A stretch of DNA of 7,267 bases, taken from positions 1-7,267 of the forward strand of contig JAEWGS010000036.1 of assembly GCA_023388205.1 (NCBI GenBank), read 5' to 3'. The stretch comes from Bacillota bacterium. GTDB lineage: Bacteria; Bacillota; Clostridia; Saccharofermentanales; Fastidiosipilaceae. Both the position numbers and the translations under genes were made by a program. Below the pieces are notes generated by a model. The model ran no database searches. It saw only the letters and a list, made by a program, of their open reading frames with translations, and was not told the origin of the DNA. Positions 1 through 6,555 of this stretch are shown here, one piece after another; within the stretch, counting starts at the first letter, position 1, and each line of letters begins with the position of its first letter.

Positions 1-372
1 ACGGATCAGACGGGAGCGCTCACAGACTCAGAAGAAGGCTTCATGAAAATGTGGCGGCAATCTCCTTTGCGCTATATCAATCATGCGAAAACACCGACAC
101 TCATTATCCACTCTGAAGAAGACTACCGCTGTCCTTTGGAGCAAGCTCAGCAACTCATGACCGCTTTGGTCGATCGAGGGATTGAAGCCCGCATGGTGCA
201 ATTTAAGGGCGAAAACCATGAGCTATCGCGAAGCGGACGCCCCCAAGCGCGCCGTATGCGCCTGCAAGAAATCACCGAATGGATGGAAAAGCATCTCATG
301 CCCGAAAAACAAGCCCAAAGCGCAGATGCGGCGTCCCAAACAACGGTACAAAACGGAGAACAAAACCCATGA
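1..372 (+). CDS. S9-family serine peptidase (prolyl oligopeptidase / acylaminoacyl-peptidase type), C-terminal fragment
   Basis: The reading frame is open from base 1, so this is the last 123 codons of a gene whose start and nucleophilic serine lie outside the window. The visible part is the end of the alpha/beta-hydrolase catalytic domain of peptidase family S9. 'SPLRYI...KTPTLIIHSEEDYRCP' carries the probable catalytic Asp (fragment residue 41, in D-x-x-C-P). 'GENHELSRSGRP' carries the catalytic His (residue 73). These motifs are highly typical of bacterial acylaminoacyl-peptidase-like S9 enzymes, which release residues or dipeptides from oligopeptides. After 'WMEKHL' there is a hydrophilic tail of about 25 residues rich in Gln, Ala and Ser, beyond the usual end of the fold. 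The stop TGA overlaps the ATG of the next gene, so the two are probably translationally coupled. Family assignment is firm; substrate and localisation cannot be judged from the fragment. Confidence 0.93.
   Translation, partial: TDQTGALTDSEEGFMKMWRQSPLRYINHAKTPTLIIHSEEDYRCPLEQAQQLMTALVDRGIEARMVQFKGENHELSRSGRPQARRMRLQEITEWMEKHLMPEKQAQSADAASQTTVQNGEQNP
355..358 (+). promoter_or_regulatory. Shine-Dalgarno site that decides the start of the membrane protein
   Basis: GGAG lies 10 nt before the ATG at 369, inside the 3' end of the peptidase gene. It supports 369 over the in-frame ATG at 279, which would put 30 basic, low-complexity residues in front of the export signal and bury the start deep in the peptidase gene. 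Confidence 0.65.
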
Positions 373-2312
373 TCACGTCTCAATGCTTACTCAAGTTTAG
401 AAGCAACGATTTTAGAAGCAACGATTTTATAAGCAACAATTTTAGAAACATCGGCTCTTTTTTGAAATCATCAATAAAGAACACGTGCTTTCGTCGTTTC
501 GTTTGTCTCTTGCTCGTGGGGCTTCTATCCTGCGCGCCGCAGACGACCGGGCTTTTCAAAACGGCAACGGTCCACGCTGAAGCGATGAGTGCGGCGGAGC
601 TCTTTGGTACAAATGATGCGACAGACAGCGAAGATGAGGAAGTCGTCGATAACCATCCCGCCTATCTCTACATGGAAACGACCTATCTCGAAGAGAATCA
701 TTGGTTTCGCTTTGTGGGGATCTTTTTCACGCGCCGCAGCATTGAAAATATAGGTGCAGATCGAGCAGAAAGCTACATTCGCGGCTTGATGCCTGAGGGC
801 GCGACGCTCGAAGTGTCTGCCAATCGCAAGGACAACTACTACGGCTTCGAGATGAGCTTTGATGCCACGAGCATCGATGACTTGCGTCAAAAAACACAAA
901 AGGCGCTGGATGATCCCAACTATCAAGTCAGCTTTGAACCCACCACGGAGCAGAGCAGCGAATTGAGGTTAAAAGAGAATTTTGACCTCAGCACCTTGAT
1001 GGGAAAATTCGCCGGACGCTTCAAATACTTCGACCGCAATTACTATTTCCCCAAAGGAAGCCTCATCAAAATGCCGGTCCAGCGCACCGAGGGGCGCATT
1101 GAAACCAACGAGCAGGGCGAAAAATTAACGTACACGGGTCTGCCCTCGGGCGATTCTGAACTCATTGTTCAATTGCCGCTTAATCTTTCTGAAATTGCCG
1201 TTGTCACGCAATTTAACGGATCTGGCCAAATCAAGCGCAGCATGAAATTTTTTGCGACAGGAGAAGAGCTCACGCGTCTATCTCGCGCGCTGGACTTAGA
1301 GCTCAACGATCGACGCATCAGCAGCTTTGATATCCACAATGAGCAAGGCGAACTCATCGGCGTTTCCTATTCCATCTCAGGGGATATCGAAACTTTGCGC
1401 GCCCTGAATCCTTACTTTTTCAAAGACAATCAGCTAGATTTCAAAATGACACGCGGAAATGCTTTTTCCTACGATGTCGAATTCAGCGAGACGCTTTTCC
1501 CCACGCAATTAGCCAAAGGTAAAGTCGCACACTTCACCTACGATGTGTTCGGCGAAGATCATCCGCAGCTTTCTGTCGGTAAGGACAGTTCCTCTCAACT
1601 TGAAGGGGCGAGCTATCGCAACAGCAATTTCCATCTCGAACTCAGCGGAGACGCACTCAACCAGCTCGATGGCTCCCAGGTCGTTCACCTCCAATTCCAT
1701 CACAGTAATTACACCAGCTTATTCATTCTCATCGGTGTTTTGCTGCTCATTGGATTGGCGATCGCCGCTTTGATTTATCTCGTCATCCGGATGCGTCGTC
1801 GCTTGCCCGAACGCCTCAATTATCGTGAGTTCTTCGAACAAGCCCTGTCGACGCAGGCACACCCGCCGCTCTTGCGCGGTCTCGGACGTTCCAAACCTGG
1901 GCTAACAAGCTGGCAGCATAACACGCGTACGGGCGAACAAGTCTATTTCGACGTGCCGACCAAGCCTGACGGCTCTGTGGATCCCGATCTCATCGATCAA
2001 TCCTACGCCTGGCTCAAAGACACGCTGAACTATCCTGAAATTCATCGCTATTTGTACTATGCTTTCCCAATTTCAGGCGATATGACCGAAGCCCATCCCG
2101 ACCATTTGCAAATTGGCATCTATGAAGATCGCAGTATTCATGCGCAATTCCAGCTTCAAATTATGCTCGACGATGAGGTGGTCGGCATGAATTTTGCCAA
2201 AATCTACAGTCCTCGCAGCGACCGCGAGCTCATGAAGCTTTTGCAGTATACTTTCACACATCGAACCCTTCCCGGACTTTGTGTCACCTTTGAACCCGAA
2301 GCCGATTTATAA
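369..2312 (+). CDS. Unrecognised membrane-anchored protein with lipoprotein-like N-terminus, extracytoplasmic domain, central TM helix and cytoplasmic tail
   Basis: The protein has 647 residues when started at the ATG that overlaps the previous stop (ATGA). I do not recognise the family. Residues 10-27 are a degenerate F-R-S-N-D repeat. A basic stretch and a hydrophobic core ('RRFVCLLLVGLLSC') follow; Cys55 sits in a possible lipobox (L-L-S-C). An alternative is signal peptidase I cleavage after 'TVHA' further on. An acidic linker ('DATDSEDEEVVD') leads to a beta-rich, cysteine-free region up to about residue 450, with two similar segments (159-173 and 331-344) that suggest a duplicated domain. 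Residues 451-473 form a clear membrane helix, followed by 'RMRRR' (positive-inside), and about 170 residues of mixed charge remain, probably cytoplasmic. Overlap with the S9 peptidase gene suggests a shared role at the cell envelope, but this is inference. The N-terminal part faintly recalls Gram-positive envelope lipoproteins of the LppM/DUF3153 kind; I would not transfer that name without a profile search. Confidence 0.85.
   Translation: MITSQCLLKFRSNDFRSNDFISNNFRNIGSFLKSSIKNTCFRRFVCLLLVGLLSCAPQTTGLFKTATVHAEAMSAAELFGTNDATDSEDEEVVDNHPAYLYMETTYLEENHWFRFVGIFFTRRSIENIGADRAESYIRGLMPEGATLEVSANRKDNYYGFEMSFDATSIDDLRQKTQKALDDPNYQVSFEPTTEQSSELRLKENFDLSTLMGKFAGRFKYFDRNYYFPKGSLIKMPVQRTEGRIETNEQGEKLTYTGLPSGDSELIVQLPLNLSEIAVVTQFNGSGQIKRSMKFFATGEELTRLSRALDLELNDRRISSFDIHNEQGELIGVSYSISGDIETLRALNPYFFKDNQLDFKMTRGNAFSYDVEFSETLFPTQLAKGKVAHFTYDVFGEDHPQLSVGKDSSSQLEGASYRNSNFHLELSGDALNQLDGSQVVHLQFHHSNYTSLFILIGVLLLIGLAIAALIYLVIRMRRRLPERLNYREFFEQALSTQAHPPLLRGLGRSKPGLTSWQHNTRTGEQVYFDVPTKPDGSVDPDLIDQSYAWLKDTLNYPEIHRYLYYAFPISGDMTEAHPDHLQIGIYEDRSIHAQFQLQIMLDDEVVGMNFAKIYSPRSDRELMKLLQYTFTHRTLPGLCVTFEPEADL
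396..449 (+). repeat. 15-nt in-frame tandem repeat, about 3.6 copies
   Basis: Units at 396-410, 411-425 and 426-440 each read approximately TTTAGAAGCAACGAT, and a partial unit lies at 441-449. The first two are identical and the third differs at a few bases. They encode FRSND, FRSND, FISNN and FRN, just before the export signal of the membrane protein. The unit is a multiple of three, so copy-number change would keep the frame. Confidence 0.9.
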
Positions 2313-2330
2313 GTTCACAGACGCAAGCTG

Positions 2331-2380
2331 AAAAGGCCTTTAGCTGAGCCTCAACACATTGAAGGCTCGCGGGTCTTTTT
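2331..2380 (+). terminator. Rho-independent terminator after the membrane-protein gene
   Basis: A stem of GAGCCT (2346-2351) with AGGCTC (2363-2368) and an 11-nt loop is extended by GC pairs (2343-2344 with 2369-2370). An outer helix pairs AAAAGGCC (2331-2338) with the segment ending in TCTTTT (2372-2379), with one G-U and an internal loop. The 3' side ends in a T5 tract, and the A-tract on the 5' side could allow function in both directions. It lies 18 bases after the stop codon and separates the peptidase/membrane-protein unit from the ligase gene. Pairing was done by eye. Confidence 0.75.
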
Positions 2381-2422
2381 ATGCGTCATCAAAAGACAAT
2401 TACACATTAAGGAATTGCACAC

Positions 2423-3643
2423 ATGGCTCACCATGCCGCCCAAGAGGCCTTTACATTTGACCATCATCACCCCGTTCTCGTCCTTGAGAGCAACTATTAC
2501 AACGCCTTAAGCGTCATTCGTCAGCTCGGGAAATTAAAAATCCCTTTCACCATCGCTGAATATGATTTCAAGAGTTATTCGCTCAGCTCAAAATACGCCA
2601 AGGATACACTCAAAATTCCCAATCCCAAAAGCGAAGCCGAGGCCTGTGTCAAAGTGCTCATCAACTGGGCCAAAGAGCAAAAAACAAAACCGGTTCTTTT
2701 CCCGACGCATGACAACTGTATGCTTCTCGTCGATCGTCATTACGCCGAGCTCGAGCCCTATTTTCTTATGACGCTACCTGCGCCTGGTCTCGCTGAACGC
2801 ATCATGAAAAAAAACACCCTCGAAGCACTGGCGCGAGAACAAGGCCTCAACCTTCCCAAAACCGTGGATCTCAATGGGCTGAGCCGCCCCGAACAGGTCG
2901 AACGCATCCGTGCAGAGCTCTCTTTCCCCCTTCTCATTAAGCCCATCGCTTCGCCCGCCTTTGTCAGTCATTTTCGCCGCAAATTATTTGAGGTCCATGA
3001 TGAAAAAGAACTTCTCGATGTCCTTCAACGCATCGAGGAGGCCAAAACCCCCTGCGTCGCGCAACAAATCATCCGCGGTGATGACGAGCAGATGCGCCTG
3101 GCTGATCTTTATCTCAATCACAAACACCAAGCGATTCATCGCTTCACGGGACAAAAGCTCCGTCAATGGCCGATTCACTACGGCGCCTCCTGCTTGATGC
3201 ACGGTTTTGTTGATCCCCAACTTGAGCAAATTGCCGTAAATTTTTTGGAACATATTGAGTGGAGAGGCTTTGCCGAAATCGAATTCAAAGTCGACAGCGA
3301 AGATCACAAACCTTACATCATCGAAGTCAACGCGCGCTTCACAAATTTTAATGAATACTTAGAGCAACTCGGCTTCCCTGTCACTTTGAGCACCTATCTT
3401 GATGCGACAGGACAAGCTTTGCCGCCCGCCTATCGCCTGCGTGAGAACCCGGATTCCGTCTTTTGTTATACCCATGAAAGCATCCGCGCCCGCTGGCACT
3501 ATCTCAAAGACGGCTCTTTTTCAAAAGCGCATCTCAAGGCTCAGGCGCGTCACAAAAAAGTCTACGCCATCTGGTCTTGGCGTGATCCACTACCCTTTTT
3601 CACCTATTTTTGGCGTCTCGCCCAAAAACATCTCAAACACTAA
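2423..3643 (+). CDS. ATP-grasp carboxylate-amine ligase, candidate D-aspartate ligase
   Basis: This is a 406-residue soluble enzyme with a Shine-Dalgarno AAGGA at 2409-2413, 9 nt before the ATG. The N-terminal third (from 'HPVLVLES', residue 16) is a Rossmann-like pre-ATP-grasp domain with the usual 'VLFPTHDN' segment near 91-98. The ATP-grasp core follows: 'FPLLIKP' (168-174, nucleotide-binding Lys173), 'QQIIRGDDEQMR' (214-225), 'FTGQKLRQWP' (241-250), and the Mg-binding 'EIEFKVD' (285-291) and 'EVNARF' (301-306). Such enzymes activate a carboxylate as an acyl-phosphate and join it to an amine. The size and the G-D-D-x-x-M-R pattern resemble, from memory, the D-aspartate ligase Asl of Enterococcus faecium, which adds D-Asp to the side-chain amine of the stem-peptide lysine. 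The nearby racemase and amidotransferase fit that role. The family also includes many ligases of surface or secreted compounds, so the substrate is unproven. There is no signal peptide or membrane segment, so it should act in the cytoplasm. Confidence 0.9.
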   Translation: MAHHAAQEAFTFDHHHPVLVLESNYYNALSVIRQLGKLKIPFTIAEYDFKSYSLSSKYAKDTLKIPNPKSEAEACVKVLINWAKEQKTKPVLFPTHDNCMLLVDRHYAELEPYFLMTLPAPGLAERIMKKNTLEALAREQGLNLPKTVDLNGLSRPEQVERIRAELSFPLLIKPIASPAFVSHFRRKLFEVHDEKELLDVLQRIEEAKTPCVAQQIIRGDDEQMRLADLYLNHKHQAIHRFTGQKLRQWPIHYGASCLMHGFVDPQLEQIAVNFLEHIEWRGFAEIEFKVDSEDHKPYIIEVNARFTNFNEYLEQLGFPVTLSTYLDATGQALPPAYRLRENPDSVFCYTHESIRARWHYLKDGSFSKAHLKAQARHKKVYAIWSWRDPLPFFTYFWRLAQKHLKH

Positions 3644-3658
3644 AAAAGAACAAAAGCA

Positions 3659-3678
3659 AGCCGGTTCATAAACCGGTT
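3659..3678 (+). promoter_or_regulatory. Intercistronic hairpin before the Asn-synthase gene
   Basis: CCGGTT (3661-3666) and AACCGG (3671-3676) form a perfect 6-bp stem with a CATA tetraloop, extended by one G-U and one A-U pair. No T-tract follows, so it is not a terminator. It sits 16 nt after the ligase stop and 15 nt before the next Shine-Dalgarno, a position suited to mRNA stability or modulation of translation. Any role is inferred. Confidence 0.55.
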
Positions 3679-3696
3679 CATATACCTGTTCATAAG
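3661..3696 (+). repeat. 12-nt tandem repeat, three copies, running into a ribosome binding site
   Basis: Units CCGGTTCATAAA (3661-3672), CCGGTTCATATA (3673-3684) and CCTGTTCATAAG (3685-3696) lie end to end. The last one supplies the first three bases of the AAGGAG Shine-Dalgarno (3694-3699) for the gene starting at 3713. The repeat is non-coding. Confidence 0.85.
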
Positions 3697-3712
3697 GAGT
3701 CTGAAACAAAGC

Positions 3713-5629
3713 ATGTGTGGCATCTGCGGTGTTTTACATTTTGAAGCACAACATTTAGATAAAAAAGATCAACGTCTCCAAACCTTGAAGGCCATGACCC
3801 AAAGTCTCGTCCACCGCGGGCCGGATATGGCAGGCGATTACTTGGATGACTTCGTATCCTTGGGCTTTCGTCGTCTGACGATCATCGATCTGAGTCCCTG
3901 TGGTAATCAGCCCCTTTATTCCAATGACGGCCGTTATGTTCTTGTTTTTAATGGGGAAATTTATAACTACAAAGCGCTTCGCCGAGAACTTGAAGCCTTG
4001 GGGGCTCACTTTGTCTCTCACACCGATTCTGAAGTGTTGGTGCACGGCTATCATTTTTGGGGTGAGTCGCTCGTGTCCAAGTTGCGCGGGATGTTCGCTT
4101 TTGCGATTTGGGATCGAAATGCGCACACCCTCTTTCTCGCCCGAGATCCCTTTGGCATTAAGCCGCTTTACATCACGAAAAATACCGAAGATGGCGCCTT
4201 CCTCTTCTCCTCTGAAATCAAAAGTTTTCTCAATTATCCAAAGTTTCAAAAAGGGCTCAACCCCCAAGCACTCATGCCCTATTTAAGCTTTCAATACTCC
4301 GCGCCGAAGGAAACTTTTTTTGAAGGTGTCTACAAAGTTTTACCTGGACACAGCCTTTGCCTCAAAGTTGGGGCAGCTGCACAGGGCATGGCTGCACAGA
4401 GGGCAGCTCAGCCGATCGCGTGCGGTGACGACCTCATCCAAAAACCTTATTTTCACTGCTCCTTTGCCCCCAGTGAGGCCTCAATCGAAGAAAAGATTTT
4501 AGATATTCGCGCGAGCATCGAGTCTTCGGTCAAACTCCACCTCCAAAGCGACGTCCCCGTCGGAACCTTTCTTTCATCTGGCGTTGATTCAAGTTTCATC
4601 ACCAGCATCGTGCGCCCTGAACACAGCTTCAGTGTCGGCTTTGCCTCCGAAGAATCGGGCGAATTCAATGAAACTTATTACGCAGAGCAACTCGCTCAAC
4701 AAATCGGCACGAAACACCACAACCGCATCATTTCGGGTGAAGACTGCCTGCGCTTATTGCCCAAGATTCAATACGCGATGGATGAGCCACACGGAAATTT
4801 CTCTGCGCTCCCACTTTATTTCCTCGCTGAACTGGCGCGTGAATACGTGACGGTCGTCCTCTCGGGCGAAGGTGCGGACGAACTTTTTGGCGGCTATGAC
4901 CGCTACCGCGAATCGCGCTATGCGGAGCGTTACCTTAAATTACCTTTTGCGCTGCGCCAGGCTTTGGCCAAAATTGCGCCACTGATTCCCTCTGAACACC
5001 ACAAAAAAGCGATCATCCGCATGGGGCAAAAACCGAGAGATTACTTTATCGGTGAAATGGATATTTACAGTCGCGAAGGCGCCTCCCACATCTTAAAGCC
5101 AGCCTATCGCTCCGGTCCCAGCGCCTGGGATTTTCTCTCAAGCTTTTACGATCAGATCGATGATGAAAGCACGCTCAATCAAAAACAACTCGTCGACTTA
5201 AACTTTTGGTTGCCCTCTGATATTTTGCTCAAAGCAGACAAGATGTCTTCCGCCCATTCCTTGGAACTTCGCGTCCCCTATCTTGACCTGGAGGTCTACG
5301 AAAGCGCCCGAAAACTCAAAGAAACAGAGCGCGTGCGCGGCCTTTCCACCAAATATGCCCTCCGCCAAGCCTCCGCCGCCTATCTACCTGAGTCCTCGCA
5401 AAAACGCCCCAAAATGGGCTTCATGACCCCACTTCGCAAATGGTTACGAGAAGATGCATGGTATCAAAGCTTCAAAAAAGCCTTCCAAAGTGATCTTTGC
5501 GCGGAATTCTTCGATTCTTCTGCGTTATTAAAAATGCTCGAAGCCCATCACAGTGGTCAAGCGCTCTACCAACACGAACTCTATCTCCCTTACGTCTTCC
5601 TCGTCTGGTACGAACAATTTTTCGCCTGA
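3713..5629 (+). CDS. Glutamine-hydrolysing asparagine synthase family amidotransferase
   Basis: The protein has 638 residues, starting MCGICG, so the nucleophilic Cys2 fixes the start; AAGGAG at 3694-3699 is 13 nt upstream, slightly far. The N-terminal class-II glutaminase domain shows 'HRGPD' (34-38), 'RLTIIDLS' (54-61) and 'FNGEIYNY' (79-86). The synthetase domain has the pyrophosphatase loop 'SSGVDSS' (288-294), 'SGEGADELFGGY' (384-395) and 'LELRVPYLD' (517-525). All expected catalytic elements are present. The enzyme takes ammonia from glutamine and amidates an adenylated carboxylate. At this length it matches the roughly 610-640-residue class (such as Bacillus AsnB/AsnO) rather than the about 554-residue E. 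coli AsnB. Known members of this broad family amidate cell-wall precursors: AsnB1 of Lactobacillus plantarum acts on meso-diaminopimelate and AsnH of Lactococcus acts on cross-bridge D-Asp. Its place between a ligase and a racemase makes such a role plausible, but plain L-Asn synthesis is not excluded. A short Ala/Gln-rich insert lies near residues 222-235. Confidence 0.93.
   Translation: MCGICGVLHFEAQHLDKKDQRLQTLKAMTQSLVHRGPDMAGDYLDDFVSLGFRRLTIIDLSPCGNQPLYSNDGRYVLVFNGEIYNYKALRRELEALGAHFVSHTDSEVLVHGYHFWGESLVSKLRGMFAFAIWDRNAHTLFLARDPFGIKPLYITKNTEDGAFLFSSEIKSFLNYPKFQKGLNPQALMPYLSFQYSAPKETFFEGVYKVLPGHSLCLKVGAAAQGMAAQRAAQPIACGDDLIQKPYFHCSFAPSEASIEEKILDIRASIESSVKLHLQSDVPVGTFLSSGVDSSFITSIVRPEHSFSVGFASEESGEFNETYYAEQLAQQIGTKHHNRIISGEDCLRLLPKIQYAMDEPHGNFSALPLYFLAELAREYVTVVLSGEGADELFGGYDRYRESRYAERYLKLPFALRQALAKIAPLIPSEHHKKAIIRMGQKPRDYFIGEMDIYSREGASHILKPAYRSGPSAWDFLSSFYDQIDDESTLNQKQLVDLNFWLPSDILLKADKMSSAHSLELRVPYLDLEVYESARKLKETERVRGLSTKYALRQASAAYLPESSQKRPKMGFMTPLRKWLREDAWYQSFKKAFQSDLCAEFFDSSALLKMLEAHHSGQALYQHELYLPYVFLVWYEQFFA
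4376..4408 (+). repeat. Local 15-nt-period duplication in a linker of the Asn-synthase gene
   Basis: GCTGCACAG occurs at 4376-4384 and again at 4391-4399, followed by a further GGCAGCTCAG-like partial copy. It encodes the low-complexity 'AAAQGMAAQRAAQ' region between the glutaminase and synthetase domains, an area that is poorly conserved in the family. Confidence 0.6.
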
Positions 5630-5655
5630 TCTGGGCCGTTAAACAACTCAGATCA
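5627..5655 (+). promoter_or_regulatory. Hairpin overlapping the Asn-synthase stop codon
   Basis: TGATCTG (5627-5633) pairs perfectly with CAGATCA (5649-5655) across a 15-nt loop. The 5' arm begins with the TGA stop itself. There is no T-tract after it, so it is unlikely to terminate transcription. It lies in the 58-nt gap before the racemase gene and could influence coupling or mRNA decay; function is inferred. Confidence 0.5.
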
Positions 5656-5687
5656 CATGTCGCTTCATTTAGCTCGAAGGAAAGTTC

Positions 5688-6410
5688 ATGGATACACTCA
5701 AGCATAAAAGCAAAGCCCGCCTCGGTATTCTCGGCGGCATGGGCGCCAAAGCCACCTCTGTGTTTTACGATCGCCTAACTTCGCGCGTCAACGCGATCGC
5801 CACCTGCGATCAAGACCATATCGACGCCGTCATTTTTAGTGATTGCTCCATGCCCGACCGAACGGATTGTATTTTGTCTGGGCAAAGCGATGAGCTTTTA
5901 TCTCGTTGTGCGGAAGCCTTTCGAATTTTAGAAAGCGCCGGCTGCGATGCCATTTGCTTCCCTTGCAACACCTTGCACCATTATTTCGACCGCTTGCAGC
6001 AGCTCTCGAACCGCCCGCTGCTCAACATGGTCGATTTGACGATGGCTGAGCTCGATCGACAAAAGCATCGCCCCAAAACCTTACAGGTCCTCGGAACAGA
6101 AGGCACAAGAATCAGTCCCTGCTACCGCAACGCCGCCTTGCGCTACGGGTTTGAGCTCGTTCCGATTTCAGACGAAGACCAAAATAAAATCAGTGAATAT
6201 ATTTATGAGCTAAAAAACACTGGCCGCACCGATTTCCCGTCACTCTCTCAGTTGATCGTCAAAAGACACCGCGACGGTATTGATCGCTTCATCCTCGCTT
6301 GCACCGAACTCAGCTGTATGCCTCTGTCCCACCAAGCCCAAAATCTCGTCTTCGATGCCATGGACGCTTTGATTGATGCCTGCGTCGAGCAATTTGGACC
6401 GTCGCTTTAA
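5688..6410 (+). CDS. Aspartate/glutamate racemase family protein (PLP-independent), candidate aspartate racemase
   Basis: The protein has 240 residues, the usual size for the Asp/Glu racemase family, with AAGGA at 5677-5681 six nt before the ATG. The N-terminus 'LGILGGMGAKAT' (12-23) is the typical first strand and glycine loop; aspartate racemases more often have GGMGP at this point, here GGMGA. The two catalytic cysteines of the two-base mechanism are visible: Cys93 in 'FPCNTLHH' and Cys205 in 'LACTELSC', one in each half of the pseudo-symmetric fold. 'LGTEGTRIS' (135-143) opens the second half. The enzyme should invert an acidic amino acid, most likely L-Asp to D-Asp, without a cofactor. 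Glutamate racemase (MurI) is less likely because the opening motif differs, though a broad-specificity racemase of the YgeA kind is possible. As the last gene before the palindromic terminator, it probably provides D-Asp to the ligase two genes upstream (inference). Confidence 0.9.
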   Translation: MDTLKHKSKARLGILGGMGAKATSVFYDRLTSRVNAIATCDQDHIDAVIFSDCSMPDRTDCILSGQSDELLSRCAEAFRILESAGCDAICFPCNTLHHYFDRLQQLSNRPLLNMVDLTMAELDRQKHRPKTLQVLGTEGTRISPCYRNAALRYGFELVPISDEDQNKISEYIYELKNTGRTDFPSLSQLIVKRHRDGIDRFILACTELSCMPLSHQAQNLVFDAMDALIDACVEQFGPSL

Positions 6411-6465
6411 TTTTAGATCGCACCGCAATTAAGCGAAAACGATCGGCCATCAGCCCTCAAGATGC

Positions 6466-6498
6466 AAAAATGACCCTTCATATGAAGGGTCATTTTTT
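6466..6498. terminator. Bidirectional rho-independent terminator between convergent genes
   Basis: Bases 6471-6492 are a perfect 22-bp palindrome (11-bp arms, TGACCCTTCAT) flanked by A5 on the left and T6 on the right. On either strand it reads as a stable stem followed by a T-tract. It lies 55 nt after the racemase stop and about 110 nt beyond the proS stop, so it can end both units. Confidence 0.92.
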
Positions 6499-6555
6499 GA
6501 TGTCTATCGTTTTGCGCCACCCTCGCTAGCCAAAGGTGACTTTTTTAGAGCGAAG

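Noticed and set aside
279..368. Extended start at ATG 279 for the membrane protein
   Set aside because: It would add 30 basic residues read out of frame from the peptidase gene. The ATG at 369 has a GGAG site 10 nt upstream and the typical ATGA overlap.
525..926. Minus-strand open frame of 133 codons inside the membrane-protein gene
   Set aside because: No recognisable motif or ribosome binding site, and it is fully contained in a longer, coherent coding frame.
2359..2385. Possible promoter (TTGAAG then TATGCG) for the ligase gene
   Set aside because: The -10 match is poor, spacing is about 15 nt, and the bases are part of the terminator stem. No convincing promoter was found before 2423, so expression may rely on read-through or a non-consensus promoter.
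2313..2422. T-box or other amino-acid-sensing leader ahead of the cassette
   Set aside because: The GGGTGGNACCGCG-type T-box core is absent and the leader is only about 110 nt, most of it occupied by the upstream terminator.
3661..3696. CRISPR-like or iteron array
   Set aside because: The 12-nt units have no spacers, only three copies, and abut a ribosome binding site.
3755..4267. Minus-strand open frame of 170 codons inside the Asn-synthase gene
   Set aside because: It lies wholly opposite the strongly conserved glutaminase domain and its translation shows no family motifs; it is a shadow of the real gene.
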